A stretch of DNA of 33,687 bases from Candidatus Parcubacteria bacterium. GTDB taxonomy: Bacteria; Patescibacteriota; Minisyncoccia; Phycocordibacterales; JAKAEA01. Under the pieces are notes generated by a model, which saw nothing but the letters and a program-made list of their open reading frames with translations, was not told the DNA's origin and made no database searches. Positions within the stretch are counted from its first letter, which is position 1. Every line of letters starts with the position of its first letter. The DNA lies in the NCBI GenBank assembly GCA_019661945.1, contig JAIFWI010000007.1, forward strand, positions 1-33,687, in the 5' to 3' direction. The translations under genes were made by a program, and so were the position numbers. Of the stretch, positions 9,223 through 17,915 are shown piece after piece.

Positions 9223-9834
9223 ATGGACTATAGAACTATTCCGGCAAGCGAAATTGTCACGAAGACTATCGAAGCATTAAAAGCTAATGGCATTAATGCC
9301 CAGGCTGTAAAAAACGGTGAAGAGGCTAAACAAAAAGTGTTAGAAATGATCCCTGAAGGCAGCCAGGTTATGACTATGACTTCGGTGACATTAGATACTC
9401 TGGGTATTTCGCAGGTGCTGAATGAATCTGGAAAATATGAATCAGTAAAGAAAATTCTTGGCACGCTTGATTCAAAAACTCAGGCCAGAGAAAAAAGAGC
9501 TTTAGGAGCAGTCCCTGATTATGCTGTCGGATCGGTTCATGGGGTGACAGAAGACGGGCATCTCATTATTGCTTCAAATACAGGTAGTCAATTACCGGCA
9601 TATGCCTACGGCGCTGGAAAAGTTATCTGGGTTGTCGGCACTCATAAAATTGTCAAAGACTTTGATACTGCCATGAATCGTCTCTATACCCACACTTTGC
9701 CGCTCGAATCAGAGCGGGCTAAAAAGGCATATGGTATGCCCGGCAGCAATGTCAGCAAAATGCTTGTCATAAATAAAGAAGTTGCTCCGGATCGGCTCCA
9801 CTTGATTTTTGTACCAGAAGCATTAGGCTTCTAA
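9223..9834 (+). CDS. LUD-domain protein (LutC/YkgG-like)
   Basis: Pattern ETIEALKANGINA..EAKQKVLEMIPEGSQVMTMTSVTLDTLGI...ALGAVPDYAVGSVHGVTEDGHLIIASNTGSQLPAYAYGAGKVIWVVGTHKIV. Confidence 0.8.
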   Translation: MDYRTIPASEIVTKTIEALKANGINAQAVKNGEEAKQKVLEMIPEGSQVMTMTSVTLDTLGISQVLNESGKYESVKKILGTLDSKTQAREKRALGAVPDYAVGSVHGVTEDGHLIIASNTGSQLPAYAYGAGKVIWVVGTHKIVKDFDTAMNRLYTHTLPLESERAKKAYGMPGSNVSKMLVINKEVAPDRLHLIFVPEALGF

Positions 9835-9835
9835 T

Positions 9836-10777
9836 ATGCGTCCGATAATCATATTTCTCCTTACCTTTATTACGTTAGGAATTGTGGCTATAGCTGGGCT
9901 TCTCGTAATGAGTCCCCGTAACACAACCTACATTGCTCAGGTAAAAAATGCTGTTGGGCTTGCATCCGAAGTGCCGACAAGCACCACTATACTTTTTGTC
10001 GGAGATATTATGCTTGGCCGAAATGTTGAGCTTTTAATGGATCAAAGAGGAGACAATTATCCCTTTGATAAAATCTCAGATTATTTAAACAGTGTTGATA
10101 TTGTAGTAGCAAATTTAGAGGGACCGGTGCTCACCAAGCATACTCGAACGCCATCAAATTCATTAAGTTTTAATTTTCATACCCGGATGCCTGACGTTTT
10201 GGCTGAGCATAATATTGGTATTGTATCGCTCGCTAATAATCACACTTTTGATTATGGTAAATCAGGATATGATCAGACGGTAACATATGCAACTCGGGCG
10301 GGTATTGATGTCGTCGGCCATCCATTTGCTTTTGCAGAACAGTATATCTTGCGAAAAACAATCAACAATCAAAAGTTCTTATTTATCGGTTTTAATATTA
10401 CCAATCCAAATTTTGATTTTAAAAAAGCTCGGGCTTTTACTCAGACATTGAAAAAAGAACCTGGGGAATTTATGATAGCTCTTGTGCATGGTGGGGAAGA
10501 ATACAAACTGAAATCAGGTACAAGACAGCAGACATTTTATCGAGGATTGGTAGATGATGGGGTTGAGATTGTCATTGCTCATCATCCCCATGTCACTCAA
10601 GAAGTAGAAGACTACAAGGGCAAGAAGATCTTTTATTCTCTTGGCAATTTTATTTTTGATCAATACTTTTCTAAAGATGTTCAACAAGGATTAATGGTTA
10701 AAGCTACTTTTAGTGACGGAAAAGTACAGTATGAAGAAGTGCCAATAAAAAGTGTTCGCAGCCAGCCCCAACTTTGA
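9836..10777 (+). CDS. CapA-family (poly-gamma-glutamate capsule/metallophosphatase-like) protein
   Basis: N-terminal TM, ILFVGDIMLGRNVE, VANLEGPV, SLANNHTFDYG, ALVHGGEEY, IAHHPHVTQEVEDYKGKKIFYSLGNFIFDQ. Confidence 0.93.
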   Translation: MRPIIIFLLTFITLGIVAIAGLLVMSPRNTTYIAQVKNAVGLASEVPTSTTILFVGDIMLGRNVELLMDQRGDNYPFDKISDYLNSVDIVVANLEGPVLTKHTRTPSNSLSFNFHTRMPDVLAEHNIGIVSLANNHTFDYGKSGYDQTVTYATRAGIDVVGHPFAFAEQYILRKTINNQKFLFIGFNITNPNFDFKKARAFTQTLKKEPGEFMIALVHGGEEYKLKSGTRQQTFYRGLVDDGVEIVIAHHPHVTQEVEDYKGKKIFYSLGNFIFDQYFSKDVQQGLMVKATFSDGKVQYEEVPIKSVRSQPQL

Positions 10778-10813
10778 CCGTATAGCATAAATGTGATAAT
10801 CTTATCAAAAGAG

Positions 10814-10836
10814 TTTCCTCCAGAGGATGGAGGAAA
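10814..10836 (+). promoter_or_regulatory. Leader hairpin TTTCCTCC-AGAGGAT-GGAGGAAA upstream of the 147-aa orphan gene
   Basis: Perfect 8-bp stem with a GGA-containing 7-nt loop, 28 nt upstream of the ATG. Confidence 0.5.
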
Positions 10837-10863
10837 GGAGCAGGGTCTCAAGAAGGAGCATCT

Positions 10864-11307
10864 ATGCGTTTCTTGGTCACTGGGCCATGTACTAAGACGG
10901 TTAACCTGGCAGCTCAGGAACTCTCCAGGTTGTTAGGACAGTCCGTGGGAGTGATTCATTGTATCTCGTTTGATCCACGGAGGCAGACGTCAATCCGCGC
11001 TCAGCCGCAGCAGTACTGTGGCTATAAAGTCAGAGGTGATCGAATTCGCTTAGGACGCTGGACGAGCGTCATCGGCACCGGACCTTACTACATCACAATT
11101 TATCTGCATGACCCATCCGTTTCCAATGCCAAGTTCAAGCATTTCTGGGGTACAGGGACACGTGCCTATCTTCAGGAGAAGACAATCTTTAAAACCATTG
11201 AGCTCAAGGATGAGCCACTTGAGAAAGTTCTGAGGTTGCTCTTGAGTGAATTTGGTCTAGCGCCAATCACTCATGAGCTTGCAGCTGACTATGCATACGT
11301 ACATTGA
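10864..11307 (+). CDS. Hypothetical protein, 147 aa
   Basis: Strong SD (aagaaggagcatctATG), GC-rich codons, own terminator. Confidence 0.75.
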   Translation: MRFLVTGPCTKTVNLAAQELSRLLGQSVGVIHCISFDPRRQTSIRAQPQQYCGYKVRGDRIRLGRWTSVIGTGPYYITIYLHDPSVSNAKFKHFWGTGTRAYLQEKTIFKTIELKDEPLEKVLRLLLSEFGLAPITHELAADYAYVH

Positions 11308-11315
11308 CGGTATCG

Positions 11316-11345
11316 AGCGCGTTCAAAGGAACGTGCTTTTTTCTT
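11316..11345 (+). terminator. Rho-independent terminator
   Basis: agcgcgttc-aaag-gaacgtgctttttt stem-loop plus T-run. Confidence 0.75.
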
Positions 11346-11685
11346 ACTTTAAATTGTCCTGGATGATCTGATCAATTTTAGCCGCCATTATAAAATCATT
11401 TTCTGAAAGGCCTTTTATTGAATGAGTGCTGAGCGTTACGGTAACTTTATTCCAGTTGTGGAGATTGAGATCTGGATGATGACCTTCAAATTCGGCAACA
11501 TCCCCGACTTCATTAATGAACGTCAGAGCATGTCTGAAATCAATAAACTGAAAATTCTTCTCTATTTTTTTATTATCAACTACCTTCCAAGCTTTTACAT
11601 TTTTTACATACTCTTGAATTTGCTTAGAATCCAGAGGGGCTGTGCCTTTTTCACACGGGATGCATTTCTTACTCTGGAGATTCTC
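11344..11685 (-). CDS. 4a-hydroxytetrahydrobiopterin dehydratase (pterin-4a-carbinolamine dehydratase)
   Basis: MENLQSKKCIPCEKGTAPLDSKQIQEYVKNVKAWKV..FEGHHPDLNLHNWNKVTVTLSTHSIKGLSENDF; ORF track start is 11715. Confidence 0.92.
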   Translation of the reverse strand, partial: ENLQSKKCIPCEKGTAPLDSKQIQEYVKNVKAWKVVDNKKIEKNFQFIDFRHALTFINEVGDVAEFEGHHPDLNLHNWNKVTVTLSTHSIKGLSENDFIMAAKIDQIIQDNLK

Positions 11686-12418
11686 CATATCGTGAATGAT
11701 TAAATCGTACACCAACTCGAATAGGTACTTCCTGAATAATTTTTACAATCTCATCTTCATTATCCACTATGGTATATAATTGGATGTCGGTTTCATCAAT
11801 AGCCTTATTTTTGGCAAACATCTGCTCATGCATGAAGCTATCGAGCGCTTTCCAGAATTCACCGCCAATAAGAATAACCGGCACTTTTTCAATTTTGTTG
11901 GTCTGAACCAGAGTCAGGATTTCAAATAATTCATCAAATGTTCCTAAGCCTCCGGGAAAAAATACATAGGCCTCAGCTGAAAATGACAGCATGACCTTTC
12001 GGGTAAAGAAATAGTAGAATTCTACGGTGTCCGTAAGATAGGGATTTCGGACCTGCTCATTGGCTAATTTAATAGTCAGCCCAAGTGATCTGCCCTCTGC
12101 TTCGAAAGCGCCACGATTTGCTCCTTCCATAATACCTGGTCCGCCACCGGTAACAATTGAATAACCAAGGCTGGACAGCCTATGAGCCAATCGCCGAGCT
12201 GTTTGATAGTGTTCATTATCTTCAGTAAATCGAGATGAACCAAAAAAGGTCACCGTCTTGGGCTGATCTTTAATAAAATCAAAGCCTCGATTGAATTCCT
12301 TATCAATTAAAGAGACTCTTTTCTGGATTTCCTCCTCAACTTCATGGAGGGTAATTGGCTCAATCGGTAAATCCTTAGCGGGTAGATTAACAACGGGTTT
12401 CTGGGCTTCTTCATTCAT
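11669..12418 (-). CDS. LOG-family (TIGR00730-type Rossmann) protein
   Basis: VTFFGSSRF, IVTGGGPGIMEGANRGA, AYVFFPGGLGTFDELFEILTLVQT; start trimmed from 12553 to MNEEAQ at 12418. Confidence 0.92.
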   Translation of the reverse strand: MNEEAQKPVVNLPAKDLPIEPITLHEVEEEIQKRVSLIDKEFNRGFDFIKDQPKTVTFFGSSRFTEDNEHYQTARRLAHRLSSLGYSIVTGGGPGIMEGANRGAFEAEGRSLGLTIKLANEQVRNPYLTDTVEFYYFFTRKVMLSFSAEAYVFFPGGLGTFDELFEILTLVQTNKIEKVPVILIGGEFWKALDSFMHEQMFAKNKAIDETDIQLYTIVDNEDEIVKIIQEVPIRVGVRFNHSRYGESPE

Positions 12419-12443
12419 GTAAAATAGTATATCATAGACTATT

Positions 12444-12914
12444 ATGAATATTTCAAAGCAAGAATGGATAACGTTAGCCGTCGGTTTAGTAATCATTATT
12501 GGTCTTATTTTTATTAATATTCGTGGGGCAGCATCTAATACCCTTTTAAACAATTCTATGGATTCACAAAATCAAGAACAAAGCTCAACTCCAGCACAAT
12601 TACAAATTACCGATGAGAAAGTTGGTACCGGTGCTGAGGCAAAAACAGGCAGTACTGTTTCTGTCCATTACACTGGCACATTCGCCAATGGCCAAAAATT
12701 TGATAGCTCTCGTGATGCCGGCAAACCATTTAGCTTTACATTGGGTGCAGGTAATGTTATCAAGGGCTGGGATCAGGGTTTGATTGGTATGAAAGTTGGT
12801 GGTAAACGTAAACTTGTCATTCCACCAGGGCTTGCCTACGGTCCAAATGACCATGGTCCAATTCCAGGAAATTCCACGCTTTACTTTGAAGTTGAACTTT
12901 TGGATGTAAAATAA
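12444..12914 (+). CDS. FKBP-type peptidyl-prolyl cis-trans isomerase, N-terminal membrane anchor
   Basis: VSVHYTGTFANGQKFDSSRDAGKPFSFTLGAGNVIKGWDQGLIGMKVGGKRKLVIPPGLAYG. Confidence 0.96.
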   Translation: MNISKQEWITLAVGLVIIIGLIFINIRGAASNTLLNNSMDSQNQEQSSTPAQLQITDEKVGTGAEAKTGSTVSVHYTGTFANGQKFDSSRDAGKPFSFTLGAGNVIKGWDQGLIGMKVGGKRKLVIPPGLAYGPNDHGPIPGNSTLYFEVELLDVK

Positions 12915-12916
12915 CA

Positions 12917-14116
12917 TTGCAATTCTCGATCGAAAAAAAGTTACAGGCTCATATGGGTCGGGCAGGAACTATTAAAACTCAGCATGGGGTTATTGAAACT
13001 CCGGCTTTTGTGACGGTTGGGACTCAAGGAACGGTGAAAGCCCTGACACCTGAGATAGTAAAAGATGCCGGTGCACAGGTAGTCCTAGCAAATACCTATC
13101 ATCTTTTTCTGCAGCCGGGAGATGAGATCGTAAAAAAAGCTGGCGGTCTTGGAAAATTTATGAATTGGTCTGGACCAACCATGACAGACTCTGGCGGTTT
13201 TCAAGTTTTCTCTCTTGGTGCAGCTTATGGTAAGGGAATTAGTAAAGTTGTTAGTAAAAATAAAGAATTATTACTTCCTGAAGCAGGTTACGATACTGAT
13301 GAAAAAGAAGCAAAACCTCGGCTGGTCCACATTGATCACGACGGTGTAATGTTTCGCTCACATATAAATGGCGATGCACATTATTTTACGCCTGAGAAAT
13401 CAATTGAAATTCAGCATAATCTTGGTGCTGATATTATTTTCGCTTTTGATGAATGTACTTCGCCGACCGAATCTATTCATTATCAGCGTGAGGCACTAGA
13501 TCGAACGCATCGCTGGGCAAAAAAAAGTCTGATTCATCATAAGAAACTCGGGGGAGAGCAGGCTCTTTTTGGCATTGTCCAGGGAGGTAGACATGAAAAT
13601 CTCCGCAAAGAAAGTGCTGCGGTTATTGGAGCAATGGATTTTGATGGCTTTGGTATTGGCGGTTCATTTGCTAAAGAAGATATGAATACAGCAGTCCAAT
13701 GGGTCAACGAAGTTTTACCGGAAGAAAAACCCCGCCATCTTTTGGGTATCGGCGAACCACTCGATTTATTTAATGCTGTCGAGAGTGGCTGTGATCTTTT
13801 TGACTGTGTCATTCCAACACGGCTTGGGCGAAACGGCACTATTTTTACAAAGCGCGGCAAAATTCATATTGGCAACGCTGAGTATGTCACTGATTTTTCA
13901 CCAATCGATGAAGGTTGTGAATGTTATACCTGCAAAAATTACACTAAAGCCTATATTGCTCACTTATTTCGCGGCAAAGAAATGTTAGCTGGTACGCTTG
14001 CCTCAGCGCACAATCTCTATTTTATAATTCATATGGTCAAAGGCATGCGCCAAGCTATACTTGATGGCAATTTTGAGGAATATAAAGAAAGTTTTTTAAA
14101 GCATTACAGAATTTGA
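12917..14116 (+). CDS. tgt: tRNA-guanine transglycosylase
   Basis: TETPAFVTVGTQGTVKAL-type start, TMTDSGGFQVFSL, GIVQGGRHENLRKESA, HLLGIGEPLDLF, DCVIPTRLGRNGTIFT, CECYTC zinc site. TTG start. Confidence 0.96.
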   Translation: MQFSIEKKLQAHMGRAGTIKTQHGVIETPAFVTVGTQGTVKALTPEIVKDAGAQVVLANTYHLFLQPGDEIVKKAGGLGKFMNWSGPTMTDSGGFQVFSLGAAYGKGISKVVSKNKELLLPEAGYDTDEKEAKPRLVHIDHDGVMFRSHINGDAHYFTPEKSIEIQHNLGADIIFAFDECTSPTESIHYQREALDRTHRWAKKSLIHHKKLGGEQALFGIVQGGRHENLRKESAAVIGAMDFDGFGIGGSFAKEDMNTAVQWVNEVLPEEKPRHLLGIGEPLDLFNAVESGCDLFDCVIPTRLGRNGTIFTKRGKIHIGNAEYVTDFSPIDEGCECYTCKNYTKAYIAHLFRGKEMLAGTLASAHNLYFIIHMVKGMRQAILDGNFEEYKESFLKHYRI

Positions 14117-14179
14117 AACACAGCATTATTTATGGTTAACTACCAGTAGTAGCACCTAGTCATTTTCACGGAGGTACTC

Positions 14180-14776
14180 ATGAGTCGACGGAGACGTGCC
14201 GCAGATCGCTTGAATCAGGCACAGAATACACTTGTAGCGATGTTAGGAAGCGCCCAAAATAGAGGGGATTTGTTGATGGACCTCATGTCGTGGCTGACGC
14301 ACTACTCGGGAGACAGCAATATTGTTGTCTGGATCACCGGAAAAGATGCCGAAGATAGTGATATGGCGTCTTTGCTTCACAGCAGTACTCCTGGCAGTGT
14401 GGAAGAATACGAGGTCTTGAAGCGTGTAGTGCTTCCGGCAATTCTCGAAGAAAAATTCATCAACTGGCCAAGCTTGTACTTGCCCAAGGTTATGTCATCA
14501 GGGGATAGGGGGCACTTCCCGGGTCACTGCTTCATCGGTGTGCGGTGTGATTACCAAGGTGTGCATCGCCTTGCAGTAACATCATACCGTCCTGCTGATC
14601 AAGGATTTTCAGGGTTTGATCAAAGCGCCTTAGAGATGATCAATCCACTTTTTGGGATAATGTTTCGCAGGCTTAGGCATGCAGTTGAGAATGATGGCCC
14701 AAAGCCTAAAACTCAACCTCCGCAAGACTCTTCAGAATGGTGGAGACGAGGTGGCTCGCCTCCCGCCTTCGGCTGA
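14180..14776 (+). CDS. Hypothetical protein, 198 aa (GAF-like, tentative)
   Basis: SD cggaggt 8 nt before the ATG; GC-rich; own terminator. Confidence 0.65.
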   Translation: MSRRRRAADRLNQAQNTLVAMLGSAQNRGDLLMDLMSWLTHYSGDSNIVVWITGKDAEDSDMASLLHSSTPGSVEEYEVLKRVVLPAILEEKFINWPSLYLPKVMSSGDRGHFPGHCFIGVRCDYQGVHRLAVTSYRPADQGFSGFDQSALEMINPLFGIMFRRLRHAVENDGPKPKTQPPQDSSEWWRRGGSPPAFG

Positions 14777-14802
14777 TCCGTACATGTACGGGTCTTTTTT
14801 TA
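14774..14802 (+). terminator. Rho-independent terminator
   Basis: gatCCGTACATGTACGGgtcttttttt. Confidence 0.75.
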
Positions 14803-14848
14803 TACGATAATTTAAGGTATGCTTTATATAGTTGAGCAAAGGAGGCCC

Positions 14849-15115
14849 ATGCCCCAAGACCCATCGTTCAAGAAAACGACTGCAGAAGAGACTTTTCGAA
14901 TACTTGAGAAGAGGATTAGGGAGTTGTTTATGGTGGTGTATCCCTCAACCCAAGAAACCTTGACTGGGACACTCACCCTTGAGGACCTTCTTGCCCGAAT
15001 GGATTATCTGCAACTCGGGCTGCAATACATACTCTTTGATAGTGAAGCAACCGGACGTGAAAACGCTCAGTTGCGGAAAATGCTAGAAAATACTGCGGAG
15101 GGGGATGATATATAG
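14849..15115 (+). CDS. Hypothetical protein, 88 aa (MPQDPSFKKT...)
   Basis: SD aaaggagg before ATG 14849; the ORF-track start at 14819 lies upstream of the SD. Confidence 0.65.
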   Translation: MPQDPSFKKTTAEETFRILEKRIRELFMVVYPSTQETLTGTLTLEDLLARMDYLQLGLQYILFDSEATGRENAQLRKMLENTAEGDDI

Positions 15116-15126
15116 TCCCCTTTTTT
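15100..15126 (+). terminator. Terminator overlapping stop codon
   Basis: gggga-tgatatatag-tccccttttttatt. Confidence 0.55.
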
Positions 15127-15172
15127 ATTGCTCGAGCTGGAAAATTTTCAAATAAAAGATATAGTGTAAGCC

Positions 15173-17200
15173 ATGTCTTCAGGTTTTAAAATTAAAAGTG
15201 AATACAAACCAGCGGGGGATCAACCAAAGGCTATCAAAGAGCTTGTGGAGGGTGTTAAGTCTGGAATGAGACATCAAACTCTGCTTGGTGTGACGGGATC
15301 GGGCAAAACCTTTAGTGCAGCCAATGTCATTCAGGCAATTCAAAAACCAACGCTTGTAATAGCTCACAATAAAACTCTAGCAGCACAACTTGCTCAAGAG
15401 TATAAAGAATTTTTTCCAGACAATGCCGTGCATTACTTTGTTTCATACTATGACTATTACCAGCCTGAAGCCTATTTACCGGTGACTGATACCTATATTG
15501 AAAAGGAAGCTCAAATAAATGAGGAAATTGAGCGATTGCGCCATGCCTCGACCCAAGGATTATTAACCCGCAAGGATGTCATTATTGTGGCTACTGTTTC
15601 GTGTATCTACGGTTTGGGCAGTCCGGTTGAATATGAGAAGGTAAATATGCGTATTGAAAAAGGCATGAAGATTTCTCGGGCTGAATTTATTCGGAAACTC
15701 ATTGATATTCATTATGAACGGACAACTGCTGATCTTGAATCAGGCTCATTTCGAGCATTAGGAAATTCTATAGAAATTATGCCGGTTAGTGACACTGTCA
15801 TTTATAGAATTGAATTATCTGGCGATACGATTGAATCTATTACAAAAATTGATGCCATTACTCGAAATATTATTGAAGAAATTACTTCATTCTTTTTATT
15901 TCCGGCAAAACATTTCATTACTGATCCATCCCAACTTGAGCGAGTTGTAAAAGGTATCCGAGCCGAACTCAAGGATCGGCTTGAGGAATTGAATAAAGCT
16001 GGGAAAATTCTTGAAGCAGAACGACTGAAGCGTCGCACCAATTATGATTTGGCTATGATTCAGGAAATTGGCTATTGTAATGGTATTGAAAACTACTCCC
16101 GTCATTTTTCCGGCAAGGCTCCAGGCGAGCCGCCAGATACACTGCTTTCATATTTTCCACGTAATTCAAAAGGTGAAGCAGAGTTTCTGACAATTATTGA
16201 TGAATCACACGTAACCGTACCTCAAGTTGGCGGAATGTATGCCGGGGATAAATCTCGCAAAGACACTCTTATTGAACATGGCTTTCGTTTGCCAAGTGCC
16301 AGCGATAACCGGCCACTGAAGTTTGATGAGTTTGAAAAGCGTATTGGTCAGACCATTTATACTTCAGCTACTCCTGGTAAATACGAAAAAGAAAAGAGCG
16401 AGCATGTTGCCGAACAAGTTATCCGTCCAACAGGATTAATTGATCCGGAACTTATTATTCGTCCTGTTGTAGAGAAAGGTGCTTTCAAGGGTCAGATTTT
16501 TGATTTTATTGCCGAAGCTGAGAAAGTTATTAAAAAAGGGGCCCGAGTTATTGCCACGACTCTTACCAAAAAGATGGCTGAGGATCTTTCGGAATATTTA
16601 AAAGAAAAAAAGATTAAAGCCGAATATTTGCATAGTGGCATTGGCACTATTGAACGAATTCAAATCCTAACAGATTTTCGAAGGGGAGTATTTGATATTA
16701 TAGTCGGAGTAAACCTTTTGCGTGAAGGTCTTGATCTGCCTGAAGTAGAGCTTATTGGAATTTTAGATGCTGATAAAGAAGGATTCTTGAGATCTGAAAC
16801 AGCCCTGATTCAAACTATCGGCCGAGCGGCCCGAAATGTGAATGGCCGAGTTATTTTATATGCTGATACCATGACTGGTTCAATGGAGCGAGCCATTGGC
16901 GAAACAAATCGCCGCCGAACACTCCAGGTTGAATACAATACAAAACACGGCATTACACCAAAGACAATTAAAAAGATGATTCACGATATTACTGACCAGA
17001 TTCGCAGTGATCATGAAAAAACCGTCAATGAATTACTGAAGTTTGATAAGGCTCGATTTGATAAGGATCCGAAGAAACTTATTAAAGAAAAGGAAAAGCA
17101 AATGTCTGATGCGGTCAAAGTATTAGATTTTGAAACTGCTGCCATCCTGCGCGATGAGATACGAGTACTTATTGACACGCTTGAAGCAAAAAGTAAATAG
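15173..17200 (+). CDS. uvrB: Excinuclease ABC subunit B
   Basis: GVTGSGKTFSAANVIQ, YYDYYQPEAYLP, DESHVTVPQ, LLREGLDLPEVELIGILDADKEGFLRSETALIQTIGRAARN, C-terminal UVR motif. Confidence 0.98.
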   Translation: MSSGFKIKSEYKPAGDQPKAIKELVEGVKSGMRHQTLLGVTGSGKTFSAANVIQAIQKPTLVIAHNKTLAAQLAQEYKEFFPDNAVHYFVSYYDYYQPEAYLPVTDTYIEKEAQINEEIERLRHASTQGLLTRKDVIIVATVSCIYGLGSPVEYEKVNMRIEKGMKISRAEFIRKLIDIHYERTTADLESGSFRALGNSIEIMPVSDTVIYRIELSGDTIESITKIDAITRNIIEEITSFFLFPAKHFITDPSQLERVVKGIRAELKDRLEELNKAGKILEAERLKRRTNYDLAMIQEIGYCNGIENYSRHFSGKAPGEPPDTLLSYFPRNSKGEAEFLTIIDESHVTVPQVGGMYAGDKSRKDTLIEHGFRLPSASDNRPLKFDEFEKRIGQTIYTSATPGKYEKEKSEHVAEQVIRPTGLIDPELIIRPVVEKGAFKGQIFDFIAEAEKVIKKGARVIATTLTKKMAEDLSEYLKEKKIKAEYLHSGIGTIERIQILTDFRRGVFDIIVGVNLLREGLDLPEVELIGILDADKEGFLRSETALIQTIGRAARNVNGRVILYADTMTGSMERAIGETNRRRTLQVEYNTKHGITPKTIKKMIHDITDQIRSDHEKTVNELLKFDKARFDKDPKKLIKEKEKQMSDAVKVLDFETAAILRDEIRVLIDTLEAKSK

Positions 17201-17209
17201 TGCTACTAT
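17181..17209 (+). promoter_or_regulatory. Promoter for csrA-like gene: TTGAAG-17 bp-TACTAT
   Basis: -35 at 17181-17186, -10 at 17204-17209, 17-bp spacer. Confidence 0.55.
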
Positions 17210-17237
17210 CGGGCCAGACGTTCGTTCACCAGCGTAG

Positions 17238-17267
17238 GTGGACATGGCACGGATGCCACGCATCCAC
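17238..17267 (+). promoter_or_regulatory. csrA leader hairpin with GGA in the loop
   Basis: GTGGA-ca-TGGCA-[CGGA]-TGCCA-cgca-TCCAC, 18 nt before the ATG. Confidence 0.55.
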
Positions 17268-17285
17268 GTACAACAAGGAGCACCT

Positions 17286-17777
17286 ATGCTGGTTCTTTCA
17301 CGAGAACGTGATCAAACGATCACGATTGGTGATGAGATTGAAGTGACTGTCGTAGACATTCGCGGGGATAAGGTTCGTCTGGGCATAAATGCTCCAAAGC
17401 ACGTTCCTGTCCATCGCTATGAGGTGTACGACGCTATTCTTCGCGAAATGCAGGACATGGCCGCAGAAGCTCGGCAGACCAGGGAGATTCCGATTCCGTT
17501 TTGGATTGCCAACAGAAAGCCTGAAGAACTCGAGGATCCACTTCTATGGCAGTCGCTGACGTACTTTAGTCTGTGCAGGTCAATCAGGCATGCCAGGCAG
17601 TATGTCGACATCATCAAGCGGCGATATGGCATACCGCGAGATTTGGCCCGGCTGACACCAGAAGAAGTTTGGGGCGAGCTTAGGGCCGCCCAAAAGAAGG
17701 GCGATATTCCGCGTATGGAAGCATGCGTTCTCGAGCTTGAACAGCGTGGAAGTAGGACACAAGTGGCGTCCGGTTGA
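17286..17777 (+). CDS. csrA: CsrA-family carbon storage regulator with ~105-aa C-terminal extension
   Basis: MLVLSRERDQTITIGDEIEVTVVDIRGDKVRLGINAPKHVPVHRYEVYDAI is a clear CsrA domain; SD caaggagcacct. The ORF-track start at 17238 lies inside the leader hairpin. Confidence 0.88.
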   Translation: MLVLSRERDQTITIGDEIEVTVVDIRGDKVRLGINAPKHVPVHRYEVYDAILREMQDMAAEARQTREIPIPFWIANRKPEELEDPLLWQSLTYFSLCRSIRHARQYVDIIKRRYGIPRDLARLTPEEVWGELRAAQKKGDIPRMEACVLELEQRGSRTQVASG

Positions 17778-17796
17778 TTACCGTACGCTTTTTTCA
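17764..17796 (+). terminator. Terminator overlapping stop codon
   Basis: gcgtccgg-ttgatta-ccgtacgcttttttc (one mismatch). Confidence 0.55.
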
Positions 17797-17836
17797 TTTA
17801 TTAAAAAATGTGGTATAGTCTATTTGTTTGGTAATA

Positions 17837-17904
17837 CCCCTACGCGCAAAGCGAGGGGACGTTTCGCTATATGACTACCCCACTTCGCTAAAGCTACACG
17901 GGGC
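17837..17904. repeat. Two consecutive hairpins in the uvrA leader
   Basis: CCCCTacgcgcaaagcgAGGGG and CCCCacttcgctaaagctacacGGGG. Confidence 0.55.
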
Positions 17905-17915
17905 AAAGCAAAAAC

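Noticed and set aside
17238-17285. Upstream in-frame start (MDMARMPRIHVQQGAP) for csrA
   Set aside because: It lies within the leader hairpin; ATG 17286 starts the canonical MLVLSR and has an SD.
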